64,000 nucleotides of DNA. Origin: Prochlorococcus marinus str. SB (GTDB lineage: Bacteria > Cyanobacteriota > Cyanobacteriia > PCC-6307 > Cyanobiaceae). Numbering within the stretch: position 1 is the stretch's first letter; every line of letters begins with the position of its first letter. Of the stretch, positions 51,853 to 60,428 are shown piece after piece. The position numbers and the translations under genes were made by a program. The notes below the pieces were generated by a model. The model had not been told where the DNA came from. It did no database searches and saw only the letters and a program-made list of their open reading frames with translations. Location: contig NZ_JNAS01000001.1 in NCBI RefSeq assembly GCF_000760115.1, forward strand, positions 124,001 through 188,000, read 5' to 3'.

Positions 51853-52896
51853 TTATAAAACATTATTTATTAACTCTATTATTCTTTCATCATATTTTTT
51901 GTCGGTTAAATCTAACATCTTTATGTTGGTTTTCCCAACCTTTTCATATTCATAACACTTATCGTAATAATCTAAAACTGATCTGCAAACTAAGTCCCAT
52001 TTCTCGTTATTAATTGATTCAAGAGCTATTTTTGTTCTTTGTGGTCCTAATCTTTTTTTTATCCTTAATACAGATTCTTGGAGCTCTTCCTTCTTAAAAA
52101 CACTATAAGTATCTATCAACTCATCTAACCTATTAGATTCGCTCCTTAAAATTTCAATCCTCCTAGAATTTTTCATCTGATTAAAGAATTCATGAGGGAT
52201 TTTACATTTACCTATATTTGCACTTTCAGCTTCTACAAAAATATTATTAGAAAATTGAAAGGAATTTAATTTTTCTGCAATTTGATTTTCAAATTGTTCA
52301 TTAGTAGGTTGTTCATTCATTCCTAAACCTCCAAATGTACTTCCTCTATGACAAGCAAATCCTTCAAGATCAATAGTTTGATATTTATATTTATCTAGTA
52401 ATGATAATAACCTTGTCTTGCCTGTTCCTGTTTTTCCGCCAATAACTACAATTTTTAACTTTTTCGAAAAACTATCTAATACCCATCTCCTATAAATTTT
52501 GTATCCTCCTTTTAGTGTAACGATATTTAATTTAAATTTTTCTAATAACCAAGCAATACTCTTTGAACGCATACCTCCTCTAGAGCAATATATTCTTATA
52601 TACAATTCATTATTGTTTTTATTAGTAATTGTTTTATAAGAGTCAATATTCATGAATAAATTATCAAGAAGTAATTCCATTTTCTTTTCAAAAAAATTTA
52701 ATCCCTCTATTACTGCTTTATTTCTTCCTTCTTTTTTATAAATCGTCCCAATTATTGATCTCTCATCATTATCAAATAGTGGAATGTTAATAGAATTAGG
52801 CATGTGTCCTTTATAATATTCATCTGGGCTCCTTACATCTATAAGTGGTCCTTTAAAACTTCTAAATTTCACTAGTTCTTTTCTTTTGAAATACAT
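51853..52896 (-). CDS. mnmH: tRNA 2-selenouridine synthase MnmH (rhodanese plus P-loop)
   Basis: A 347-residue two-domain enzyme. The N-terminal rhodanese domain has PLIDVRSPDEYYKGHMPNSINIP near residue 17 (read in parts) and the active-site cysteine in IRIYCSRGGMRSKSIAWL near 108. The C-terminal part has the P-loop IGGKTGTGKTRLL near 154 and CHRGSTFGGLG near 182. MnmH converts 2-thiouridine at tRNA position 34 through geranyl-thiouridine to selenouridine. No selD gene is seen here, so selenium use is uncertain. It is divergent from the GUN4 gene by 33 bases. Confidence 0.92.
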   Translation of the reverse strand: MYFKRKELVKFRSFKGPLIDVRSPDEYYKGHMPNSINIPLFDNDERSIIGTIYKKEGRNKAVIEGLNFFEKKMELLLDNLFMNIDSYKTITNKNNNELYIRIYCSRGGMRSKSIAWLLEKFKLNIVTLKGGYKIYRRWVLDSFSKKLKIVVIGGKTGTGKTRLLSLLDKYKYQTIDLEGFACHRGSTFGGLGMNEQPTNEQFENQIAEKLNSFQFSNNIFVEAESANIGKCKIPHEFFNQMKNSRRIEILRSESNRLDELIDTYSVFKKEELQESVLRIKKRLGPQRTKIALESINNEKWDLVCRSVLDYYDKCYEYEKVGKTNIKMLDLTDKKYDERIIELINNVL

Positions 52897-52929
52897 GGAT
52901 AGTTTTTATTTTTTGATTGATTTTTTAAA

Positions 52930-53652
52930 ATGAATAAAAAAGAACAAGATAACTACAGTAATAATGCTACATTAGATTTGATAAAAAAATTTGTTGATTC
53001 CAATCAAAGAAAAAGAATAAATTCATTAACTCAAATAGAATCTGAAGTCGAAAATATTTTTAATCTTGGCCCTTCACTTTTTGATATCTTTGATAATAAT
53101 GGAGATGACTGGGCTGCTGGTTGGATTTTGCAAGTTTTAAAAAAATTTAAGCCTGAATTTTTTGAAAACTCTAAATTCAATAATTGGTTTAATACATATT
53201 CAGATATTGATATTAATTATGATGATTTGCAATTGATGTTGGTTGATCAAAATTTTGAAGAGGCAGATAGATTAACAAGTTCCTACTTACGGAAATTAGC
53301 TGGAAAATTAGCTGAGAAACGTGGATATGTTTTCTATAGTGAAGTTAAGAATATGTCAGGTAAAGATCTACAAACAATAGATAGATTATGGACTATTTAT
53401 TCTACTGGTAGATTTGGATTCTCTATTCAAGCAAGGATATTAAAATCAGTAGGTAAAAAATATGAATTAATGTGGCCAAAAATAGGCTGGAAAAAAGAAG
53501 GCATATGGACTAGATATCCAGGATCTTTTCGCTGGTCATTGGATGCTCCTGATGGACATATGCCTTTAATAAATCAACTAAGAGGAGTAAGACTTATGGA
53601 CTCCATCCTGCGGCATCCAGCTATTGCAGAAAGACATAATAATATTCTTTAA
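52930..53652 (+). CDS. gun4: GUN4-domain tetrapyrrole-binding protein
   Basis: A 240-residue protein. The C-terminal GUN4 core has MLVDQNFEEADRLTSSYLRK near residue 97, LQTIDRLWTIYSTGRFGFSIQARI near 146 (read in parts) and GWKKEGIWTRYPGSFRWSLDAPDGHMP near 184 (read in parts), which are the GUN4 signatures. The N-terminal 85 residues form the helical domain usual in cyanobacterial Gun4. It binds protoporphyrin and Mg-protoporphyrin and stimulates magnesium chelatase, and is needed for chlorophyll synthesis. It is followed by an RsbW-like ATPase gene after 48 bases. Confidence 0.94.
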   Translation: MNKKEQDNYSNNATLDLIKKFVDSNQRKRINSLTQIESEVENIFNLGPSLFDIFDNNGDDWAAGWILQVLKKFKPEFFENSKFNNWFNTYSDIDINYDDLQLMLVDQNFEEADRLTSSYLRKLAGKLAEKRGYVFYSEVKNMSGKDLQTIDRLWTIYSTGRFGFSIQARILKSVGKKYELMWPKIGWKKEGIWTRYPGSFRWSLDAPDGHMPLINQLRGVRLMDSILRHPAIAERHNNIL

Positions 53653-53700
53653 ATTGAGGTAATTAATAAGTTAAAATTAAGACAGTAACAAAATATTATT

Positions 53701-54135
53701 ATGTCCTTAATTCGGGGCAAAAATATTTTAAAAAAATTTTTTAAAAGACCAAAGATTAATTGGTCAAACTATGAATTTGAATCATCATTACAGTTAAATG
53801 AATTTGTCGATAAATTATTAGAACCTATTAATAATTCTCCATCAAGTTATCTTATAAAACTTGGTTTACATGAAGCTTTAGTTAATGCAGTAAAACATGG
53901 AAATAAATTAGATCCTAAAAAAAATATTAGAGTAAGAAGAATAATTACTCCTAATTGGTGTGTTTGGCAAATTCAAGATCAAGGTAATGGTTTAGAAATA
54001 AAAAAAAGAGATTACAAATTACCAAAAAAAATAAGTAGTGTAAATGGTCGTGGCCTATACATTATTAATGAATGCTTTGATGATATTAGATGGAGTAGTA
54101 AAGGTAATAGGCTTCAGTTGGCTTTAAAAAGGTGA
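53701..54135 (+). CDS. RsbW/SpoIIAB-like anti-sigma regulatory ATPase
   Basis: A 144-residue histidine-kinase-type ATPase. The N box is GLHEALVNAVKHGNKLD near residue 58, the G1 box IQDQGNGLEI near 92 (DxGxG) and the G2 box SVNGRGLYIINE near 110. This matches HATPase_c_2 anti-sigma factors that phosphorylate STAS antagonists on serine. The STAS gene near 29.4 kb keeps the phosphorylatable serine, so the pair could form a partner-switching system without linkage. Its end overlaps the convergent 87-residue gene by 22 bases. Confidence 0.88.
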   Translation: MSLIRGKNILKKFFKRPKINWSNYEFESSLQLNEFVDKLLEPINNSPSSYLIKLGLHEALVNAVKHGNKLDPKKNIRVRRIITPNWCVWQIQDQGNGLEIKKRDYKLPKKISSVNGRGLYIINECFDDIRWSSKGNRLQLALKR

Positions 54136-54377
54136 TTTTTACTAGGGCAAGGTTGATCTACATTAATTTCTTTTAACCATTTTATGCTTTCTTCTATATA
54201 CTCAATAGTTTCCTTCTCATTACAAGAAATAATTAAATGGCATAATCCTGCCGAAATTAGTTCTGCAGATCTTTTATATTTATTTCCTTTATCTTTATGC
54301 CATTTAGAATGATCAATTTTTAATTTGTCATTAAGACTTTGAACAAGCTGAATAGTATCTTTATCCCAATAGGTCAT
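54114..54377 (-). CDS. Conserved-looking cyanobacterial small protein (87 residues)
   Basis: An 87-residue soluble, helical protein starting MTYWDKDTIQLVQSLNDKL. SAELISAGLCHLIISCNEKETIEYIEESIKWLKEI forms two helices (read in parts), and CPSKNHLFKAN ends it. I associate this with a cyanobacterial DUF (DUF6439-like) but am not certain. It runs convergently into the RsbW-like gene (22-base overlap), and the methyltransferase gene lies 12 bases upstream. Function unknown. Confidence 0.65.
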   Translation of the reverse strand: MTYWDKDTIQLVQSLNDKLKIDHSKWHKDKGNKYKRSAELISAGLCHLIISCNEKETIEYIEESIKWLKEINVDQPCPSKNHLFKAN

Positions 54378-54389
54378 AGAAGTTTTTAT

Positions 54390-55445
54390 TTACTTTACCG
54401 CAGACCATACTTTAGTCATAAAAAAGGAATTAGATTTTACATCTTTAAACCCTACATCCTCAATTTTAGAATCTATATCCTCTTTTATGTAATCATAATA
54501 AAAAGGCTCATGAAATGATTTATAGAAGCTTTCCATTACGGATGTAAAGTCAGGTGAATCACTTATTTGAATTGAATCGGCTAAAACTAATATCCCCCCA
54601 GGTTCAAGAACTCTAAAAAATTCATTCAATACTTTAGCTCTGATTGTTCTAGGCAATTCATGAAATAAGTAAACACAAGAAATGCATTGAAAACTATCAT
54701 TTTCAAAAGGTAATTCCTCAGCATTACCTTTTATTAACTGAATTAAATCTCCATCTAAATCTGAAATATATCTACTTGCTTCTTTTAAGTATGAATCAGA
54801 TAAATCAATTCCTGTAATTTTTTCTTTAGGAAATGCGGCTCTTAATTGTTTTAATGTTCTTCCTGATCCTGTAGCTACATCAAGTATTTGTATAGAACTT
54901 TTTTTTCTATGGCTAAACATTTCAAGACCTTCTTTTATTGGCTTAATTATTCTTCTCCTCATTGAGTCAGCACTTCCATTGAAAAGTATTTCTACTTGTA
55001 GGTCATAAATACTAGCTGAAAAATCTGATAAATAACCATCTGTTTGATGATGAAAATTTCTCAAGTAATATTGCGGATAATTCTCTTTATCAATTGATTT
55101 TGGAAGATCATCAAAATTTTGTTTTCTGCGTCTATCCCACGTATTAGGCATATCAAGCCAAATTTTAGGATATTGAGTTAGATATCTAAGCCATGGTTCG
55201 TCAAATAATAATTTTTTTGGATATATATTTTTTTCGGCATCATTCCAATCTTCTTCTCTTAAGATATCCATTGAATTTTGGATTCGCATTAGAAGATCCT
55301 TATCTACATCAAAATTTTCAAGCTTCGAATCTGGAAGAATAAAATTCATTAATCTTGAACTGATCTGCTTGTGAGCAAAACCTGCAATGCTTTTAGTTTG
55401 TTGTAGTGTTTTATATGCAAATTTTGGAATAGAATCTTTAGCCAT
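54390..55445 (-). CDS. SAM-dependent methyltransferase (class I)
   Basis: A 351-residue protein with a long N-terminal domain of about 170 residues and a Rossmann methyltransferase core. IQILDVATGSGRTLKQL near residue 185 is motif I, ITGIDLSDSYLKEA near 208 the adjacent strand, and FQCISCVYLFHELPRT near 250 plus FRVLEPGGILVLADSIQ near 283 complete the Methyltransf_11 pattern. The cyanobacterial N-terminal part (RYLTQYPKIWLDMPNTWDRR) is not in a named family I know. The substrate could be a quinone, lipid or pigment. It lies downstream of glnA but is separated by a strong terminator. Confidence 0.85.
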   Translation of the reverse strand: MAKDSIPKFAYKTLQQTKSIAGFAHKQISSRLMNFILPDSKLENFDVDKDLLMRIQNSMDILREEDWNDAEKNIYPKKLLFDEPWLRYLTQYPKIWLDMPNTWDRRRKQNFDDLPKSIDKENYPQYYLRNFHHQTDGYLSDFSASIYDLQVEILFNGSADSMRRRIIKPIKEGLEMFSHRKKSSIQILDVATGSGRTLKQLRAAFPKEKITGIDLSDSYLKEASRYISDLDGDLIQLIKGNAEELPFENDSFQCISCVYLFHELPRTIRAKVLNEFFRVLEPGGILVLADSIQISDSPDFTSVMESFYKSFHEPFYYDYIKEDIDSKIEDVGFKDVKSNSFFMTKVWSAVK

Positions 55446-55481
55446 TTTTCAATTTATATATGTATATTCCAACAAAAAAAA

Positions 55482-55522
55482 AATCAAATTGAGAAAATTT
55501 TGTGATATTTCTCAAATTGATT
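55482..55522 (-). terminator. Intrinsic terminator of glnA
   Basis: A 15-bp stem with one mismatch (55482-55496 with 55508-55522) and an 11-base loop is followed, on the minus strand, by a run of about nine Ts. It lies 27 bases after the glnA stop. On the plus strand the T-run after the stem is shorter, so it works mainly for glnA. Confidence 0.8.
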
Positions 55523-55548
55523 CTTTTTTAACTAATTAGTTCTTTTAA

Positions 55549-56970
55549 TTATGCATCGTAATACATGAAGAATTCATGGGGATGAGGTCTTTGTCTAAGT
55601 TGTTGTACCTCTTCGTATTTTATATCGATAAAGTTATCAATAAAATCTTCAGTAAATACTCCACCTGCTAATAAATAATCCTTATCTGCTTTTAGCGCAT
55701 TAAGTGAGTCATTTAGGGATGAAGGTACTGTATCAATTTTTGCAAGTTCATCAGCAGGAAGTTCAAACAAATCTACATCTACACCATCACCAGGATCAAT
55801 TTGATTTTTAATCCCATCAATACCAGCAAGCATCATTACAGAGAATGCTAAGTAAGGATTTGCAAGTGCGTCACCTGATCTGAATTCTAATCTTTTAGCT
55901 TTAGGACTTGGACCTGTTAAAGGTATTCTTACAGCAGCTGATCTATTACCCTCAGAATAAACTAGATTTACAGGTGCTTCAAATCCTGGAACTAATCTTT
56001 TGTAGCTATTTGTAGTTGGGTTAGTAAATGCTAGGAATGAAGGTGCATGCTTGAGTATGCCTCCAATGTACCATCTTGCTGTTTGAGATAAATTTGCATA
56101 TGATCCTTCACCAAAGAAAAGTGGCTGTCCACTCTTCCATAAACTTTGGTGAACATGCATTCCTGTTCCGTTGTCATTAAAAACAGGCTTGGGCATAAAT
56201 GTTGCTGTTTTTCCATATTTTTTTGCAACATTTCTGACAACATATTTATAAGTCATAACGTTATCAGCAGCATTTATTAACGAATCAAATTTCATTCCAA
56301 GCTCGTGTTGACCGGCACCAGCAACCTCATGGTGATGTTTTTCTGTGGGGATACCTAATTCACCCATAAGAAGAAGCATTTCAGATCTGATATCCTGCGC
56401 AGTATCATTTGGAGCTACTGGAAAATATCCCTCTTTATATTGTATTTTGTATCCTAAGTTTCCACCTTCTTCAATTCTCCCTGTATTCCATGGCGCTTCA
56501 ATAGTATCTACACTATAAAAACAACCTCCCTCTTTAGAGTCATATCTAACATCATCGAATAAAAAGAATTCAGGTTCTGGTCCAAAAAATGCAGTATCTG
56601 CTATGCCCGTCGAGTCTAAATATTTTAATGCCTTTTGAGCTAATGCTCTTGGACACCTATCATAAGGTTCCCCACTTCTTGGCTCCTGAATAGAGCAAAT
56701 CATGCTTAGAGTTTTATGTTTATAAAAAGGATCTATCCAAGCTGTACTTGCATCTGGCACCATTGACATATCCGATGCATTAATTGCTTTCCAACCTCTT
56801 ATTGATGAGCCATCAAATGCCAAACCTTCTGTAAAAGATTCCTCTTCTATCATGTCTGATGTAAGAGTTAAATGTTGCCATTTTCCATGAATATCAGTGA
56901 ATTTTAAATCGATAAGTTCAATTCCTTCGTCTTTAATTTGACTTAAAACATCTTGAGGAGATTTAGACAT
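55549..56970 (-). CDS. glnA: Glutamine synthetase type I GlnA
   Basis: Assimilates ammonium into glutamine, 473 residues (GSI). The beta-grasp start [15 protein letters not shown] and DGSSIRGW near residue 53, the ATP-binding [18 protein letters not shown] near 264 (read in parts), and NRSAAVRIP near 340 with [16 protein letters not shown] near 360 are all present. The region that holds the adenylylated Tyr in enterobacteria (NLYDLP) reads VDLFELP, with Phe402, so covalent adenylylation is not expected. An NtcA-type promoter lies upstream and a terminator follows. It receives the ammonium released from urea by urease. Confidence 0.97.
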   Translation of the reverse strand: MSKSPQDVLSQIKDEGIELIDLKFTDIHGKWQHLTLTSDMIEEESFTEGLAFDGSSIRGWKAINASDMSMVPDASTAWIDPFYKHKTLSMICSIQEPRSGEPYDRCPRALAQKALKYLDSTGIADTAFFGPEPEFFLFDDVRYDSKEGGCFYSVDTIEAPWNTGRIEEGGNLGYKIQYKEGYFPVAPNDTAQDIRSEMLLLMGELGIPTEKHHHEVAGAGQHELGMKFDSLINAADNVMTYKYVVRNVAKKYGKTATFMPKPVFNDNGTGMHVHQSLWKSGQPLFFGEGSYANLSQTARWYIGGILKHAPSFLAFTNPTTNSYKRLVPGFEAPVNLVYSEGNRSAAVRIPLTGPSPKAKRLEFRSGDALANPYLAFSVMMLAGIDGIKNQIDPGDGVDVDLFELPADELAKIDTVPSSLNDSLNALKADKDYLLAGGVFTEDFIDNFIDIKYEEVQQLRQRPHPHEFFMYYDA

Positions 56971-56991
56971 AATTTTGTAATACCTTATATG

Positions 56992-57033
56992 AAATTAATA
57001 ACTTGATGATTCTTGTTATGTATCAACGGTAAC
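56992..57033 (-). promoter_or_regulatory. NtcA-type promoter of glnA
   Basis: On the minus strand GTT-ACCGTTGA-TAC (57033 to 57020) is followed by exactly 22 bases and then TAATTT (56997-56992), a TAN3T -10 element. This is the NtcA class II layout with the same GTT half-site change as the urtA promoter. The transcript would start about 20 bases before the ATG. Confidence 0.82.
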
Positions 57034-57183
57034 TTTTTTTAAGACTTGATGTCTTCTTTTAGTGTTTCAAGTCATAAGTTTAATAATTGTTTACCTAAAT
57101 ATTTAAATTGAATGAATTTCTTTAAATAAATATCGCTTATGTGGCGATATTAGATTAATTTAAAAGTAATTGAATGTAATGCT

Positions 57184-58368
57184 TTGACAGAAGCAAAACT
57201 TATTTCGACTTTAAATGAAGAGAATTTATCTCATTTCTCAAAGACTTATGTTCCCTCAAGACTTTTATTAGGTCCTGGTCCTTCAAATGCACATCCAGAA
57301 GTCTTAAGCGCTCTTTCATTGAATCCTATTGGTCACTTAGATGAAGCATATATTTCATTAATGTCTGATGTTCAACAACTTCTAAGATATACATGGCAAT
57401 GTAATAATCGTCTGACTCTTCCAATGAGTGGTACTGGAAGTGCAGCTATGGAAGCTTCCATAGCAAATTTTATAGAGGAAGGAGAAAAAATTCTTATCGC
57501 TAAAAAAGGATATTTTGGAGACAGACTTGTTGATATGGCAACAAGATATAAAGCAGATGTATCTGTTATTCAAAAACCATGGGGTGAATCCTTTTCTTAT
57601 GAAGAAATCAAGTATGAAATAGAAACAAAAAAACCAGCAATTTTTGCTATTGTCCATGCTGAAACATCAAGTGGTGTTTTACAACCTCTTGAGGGGATTG
57701 GCGATGTATGTAGAAAAAATAACTGCTTGTTTTTAGTTGATGCAGTTACTTCACTTGGCGCTTTAGAGTTATTGATAGACGAATGGAAAATTGATCTTGC
57801 ATACAGCTGTAGTCAAAAGGGATTAAGTTGTCCTCCAGGATTAAGTCCTTTTACAATGAATAAAAGGGCTGAAGAAAAATTGTGTTCAAGAAAAACAAAA
57901 GTCCCTAACTGGTATTTAGATTTATCTCTATTAAATAAATATTGGGGTTCTGATCGTGTTTACCATCACACTGCACCCGTCAATATGAATTTTGCTATTC
58001 GTGAAGGTTTACGATTAATTGCTAATGAGGGTTTGGAAAATGTTTGGAAAAGACATAACACTAATGCAAAGAAACTGTGGAATGGTTTAGAAAGTCTTGG
58101 AATGGAATTACATGTATCAGAGGATTATAGATTGCCAACTTTAACCACAGTTAAAATTCCTCCTGCAGTTGATGGGGATGGTTTTAGAAATCATCTCTTA
58201 AGAAACTTTGGAATTGAAATAGGAAATGGGCTTGGAGAATTATCCGGAAAGGTATGGCGTATAGGGCTAATGGGTTTTAATTCATGTGAGGATAATGTTG
58301 ACAGATTACTAAATCTATTTGATAGTGAACTCAAAAAATTTTCTATTTTTGAGTCCTCAACTTTTTGA
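57184..58368 (+). CDS. Alanine/serine-glyoxylate aminotransferase (class V PLP enzyme)
   Basis: A 394-residue class V aminotransferase. LLGPGPSNAHPEVLSAL near residue 28 opens the AGXT family, SGTGSAAMEASIANF near 81 binds the cofactor phosphate, LVDAVTSLGALE near 182 holds the PLP aspartate, and CSQKGLSCPPGLSPF near 207 the Schiff-base lysine. It converts glyoxylate to glycine with alanine or serine as donor (photorespiration). Older databases call it a soluble hydrogenase small subunit, which the sequence does not support. The start is TTG 57184. It is divergent from glnA and ends over tadA by 26 bases. Confidence 0.93.
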   Translation: MTEAKLISTLNEENLSHFSKTYVPSRLLLGPGPSNAHPEVLSALSLNPIGHLDEAYISLMSDVQQLLRYTWQCNNRLTLPMSGTGSAAMEASIANFIEEGEKILIAKKGYFGDRLVDMATRYKADVSVIQKPWGESFSYEEIKYEIETKKPAIFAIVHAETSSGVLQPLEGIGDVCRKNNCLFLVDAVTSLGALELLIDEWKIDLAYSCSQKGLSCPPGLSPFTMNKRAEEKLCSRKTKVPNWYLDLSLLNKYWGSDRVYHHTAPVNMNFAIREGLRLIANEGLENVWKRHNTNAKKLWNGLESLGMELHVSEDYRLPTLTTVKIPPAVDGDGFRNHLLRNFGIEIGNGLGELSGKVWRIGLMGFNSCEDNVDRLLNLFDSELKKFSIFESSTF

Positions 58369-58858
58369 ACCAAATCTGTAAAATTTGACTGCATTCATCT
58401 TCTAGAATACCTCCAATTATTTCCATTTTGTGATGAGCGCTTTCATGTTTTGATAGGTCGATTGAACCACCCAATCCACCTCTTTTCTTATCGTAAGCCC
58501 CGAAAATAACTTTACCCATTCGTGCTTGAATAAGTGCAGAGGAACACATAGTACAGGGTTCTAAATTTGTGATAATAGTACATTCATTAAATCTCCAATC
58601 ATTTTTTATTAGAGATGCCTGCCTAAGTGCCATTATCTCAGCATGACCTAATGGGTCTTTATTTATATTCCTTCTGTTAACACCTCTCCCGATACATCTT
58701 CCTCTCTCATCTAAAATTATTGAAGAGATTGGTAGCTCAACTTTTCCAATTGCTTTGGATCTTCTTAATATCGAATTCATCCAAAATGTGTATTTTGAAT
58801 TATTTATTTTTTTTTGTTGATCTTCATTACTATTTCCATTTTCAAAAATATATCTCAT
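58343..58858 (-). CDS. tadA: tRNA adenosine(34) deaminase TadA
   Basis: A 171-residue zinc deaminase making inosine at tRNA-Arg(ACG) position 34. The zinc and catalytic residues are in LGHAEIMALRQA near residue 71 (HAE) and LEPCTMCSSALIQARMGKVIFGAYD near 98 (PCxxC; read in parts). The N-terminus has an extra 25-residue polar start (MRYIFENGNSNEDQQ) and MNSILRRSKAIG near 27 is where most homologues begin. Convergent with the aminotransferase gene, overlapping its end by 26 bases. Confidence 0.93.
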   Translation of the reverse strand: MRYIFENGNSNEDQQKKINNSKYTFWMNSILRRSKAIGKVELPISSIILDERGRCIGRGVNRRNINKDPLGHAEIMALRQASLIKNDWRFNECTIITNLEPCTMCSSALIQARMGKVIFGAYDKKRGGLGGSIDLSKHESAHHKMEIIGGILEDECSQILQIWFKKLRTQK

Positions 58859-58901
58859 TTACCTAGATTGAGAATAGAATTATTATTAGATATCTTATCT
58901 G

Positions 58902-60287
58902 ATGGCTGAAGATTTAATTAATAATAAAGATATATATTTCCCCTCAAATTTAGGGACTAATGACAAATTGATTACTCTTCTCAATAGAGCATGTCAAACT
59001 CTTTGCGACTGGTTCTCTAAAGCTGATAAAAATGGTCCTTTACCTTTTGATGAGAGTTTCAATTGTATTATGCCTGAGGATGATGGTACCTCTGAGGAAG
59101 ATTTGTTTTCTGAGATTGAATCTCTTTTGAATAATTCATTTAATCCCGTTCATCCTGGCTCACTAGCTCACCTTGATCCACCACCTTTAATTTTCTCTAT
59201 TTTGGGAGATTTAATTGCTGCAGGTTTAAATAATAATCTTCTCGCTTACGAGTTATCACCAAGTGTAACCTTGCTTGAGGAATCATTATGCAAATGGTTT
59301 GCCAAGAAAATAGGGTTTAATGATTTCTCAGGAGGTATAGCTGCTAGCGGAGGCACATTAAGTAATCTGAATGCACTTATTGCAGCTAGAAATAATGCTG
59401 GATTAGGTACAAATCCTAATTCTGTATTATTTGTTAGTGAAGATGCTCATTCTTCTTTCGTTAAATGTATAAGAGTAATGGGTCTTGATACTAGGAATCT
59501 TGTCAGGATTAAAACTGACAATCAAGGTCGAATGGATATAAACGATCTGAGAAACTCTTTAGATAAATGTTCAAAAGAAAATAAAAAAATATTTGCTATT
59601 GTTGCCACCCTTGGAACAACTGTAAGAGGAGCCATAGACCCTATTAAAGAAATAAGTGAAATCTGTAAACAAAGAAACATTTGGTTACATATTGATGGTT
59701 CAATTGGAGGGATTTTTGCTATAACTTCTATTCCAATACAAGGTCTAAATAATATTAATCAGGCTAATTCAATAACGATAAATCCACAAAAAATTATTGG
59801 TATTACAAAGACTTCATCTTTGTTATTGGTTTCAAATATGAGTACTTTAGAAAATACTTTTAATACTGGACTACCATACATATCATCTAAAGAAAATATT
59901 ATAAATAGAGGAGAAATAGGCATACAAGGTTCTAGACCTGCAGAGGTTATCAAACTATGGCTTGGTTTACGTTTTTTAGGCATCAAAGGAATAGAAAATA
60001 TATTAAGATCATCAATAAAAAGAAAAGATTTTTTTGTAAAAAATATTAGTAAAAATAAGTTTGATATATATTCAGGTCCTCTTCATATTGTCTCATTCCT
60101 ACCAAATAAACTTAAGCCAAAAGACTCTGATGCATGGACTCAAACTAAAGTAAATGAACTAATTAAAAATAATTTTATGCTTTCTAGACCAAAATTTAAA
60201 GGTAAATATTTTTTACGGGTTGTCATGGGAAATTACAATACAAAAGATTCTCATATTGAAGAACTTTTGAGACTTTTAGATGCTTAA
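58902..60287 (+). CDS. Group II PLP-dependent decarboxylase
   Basis: A 461-residue decarboxylase. GSLAHLDPPPLIFSILGDL near residue 86 is the group II N-terminal motif (H.....P.......), GGIAASGGTLSNLNALIAAR near 145 binds PLP phosphate, IWLHIDGSIGGIFAI near 265 has the PLP aspartate, and INPQKIIGITKTSSLLLV near 293 the lysine. The lysine sits in NPQK rather than the common DAHK or HKW, a deviation that narrows the subfamily. Activity on aspartate, diaminobutyrate, glutamate or tyrosine cannot be told. Plus-strand gene 43 bases after the tadA start. Confidence 0.88.
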   Translation: MAEDLINNKDIYFPSNLGTNDKLITLLNRACQTLCDWFSKADKNGPLPFDESFNCIMPEDDGTSEEDLFSEIESLLNNSFNPVHPGSLAHLDPPPLIFSILGDLIAAGLNNNLLAYELSPSVTLLEESLCKWFAKKIGFNDFSGGIAASGGTLSNLNALIAARNNAGLGTNPNSVLFVSEDAHSSFVKCIRVMGLDTRNLVRIKTDNQGRMDINDLRNSLDKCSKENKKIFAIVATLGTTVRGAIDPIKEISEICKQRNIWLHIDGSIGGIFAITSIPIQGLNNINQANSITINPQKIIGITKTSSLLLVSNMSTLENTFNTGLPYISSKENIINRGEIGIQGSRPAEVIKLWLGLRFLGIKGIENILRSSIKRKDFFVKNISKNKFDIYSGPLHIVSFLPNKLKPKDSDAWTQTKVNELIKNNFMLSRPKFKGKYFLRVVMGNYNTKDSHIEELLRLLDA

Positions 60288-60290
60288 ATA

Positions 60291-60428
60291 ATGAATATGG
60301 GTAGACCAAAAATTATTGCAATAGTAACAGGGTTTATCTCTATAGCAATTTGCATTGCTTATTTACTATTAATAACTATCTTTGATTTCAGAACTTATCT
60401 AAATGATCAATTATCCAATATTAATTAG
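60291..60428 (+). CDS. 45-residue single-pass membrane protein
   Basis: ATG 60291 opens MNMGRPKIIAIVTGFISIAI, then CIAYLLLITIFDFRTYLND. It has a short basic N-terminus, one long helix and a polar end, as in a family of tiny cyanobacterial proteins beginning MGRPKIIAIV that I remember from other genomes. Its start is 3 bases after the decarboxylase stop, so it is co-transcribed. Its stop overlaps the convergent GTPase gene by 8 bases. Function unknown. Confidence 0.72.
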   Translation: MNMGRPKIIAIVTGFISIAICIAYLLLITIFDFRTYLNDQLSNIN

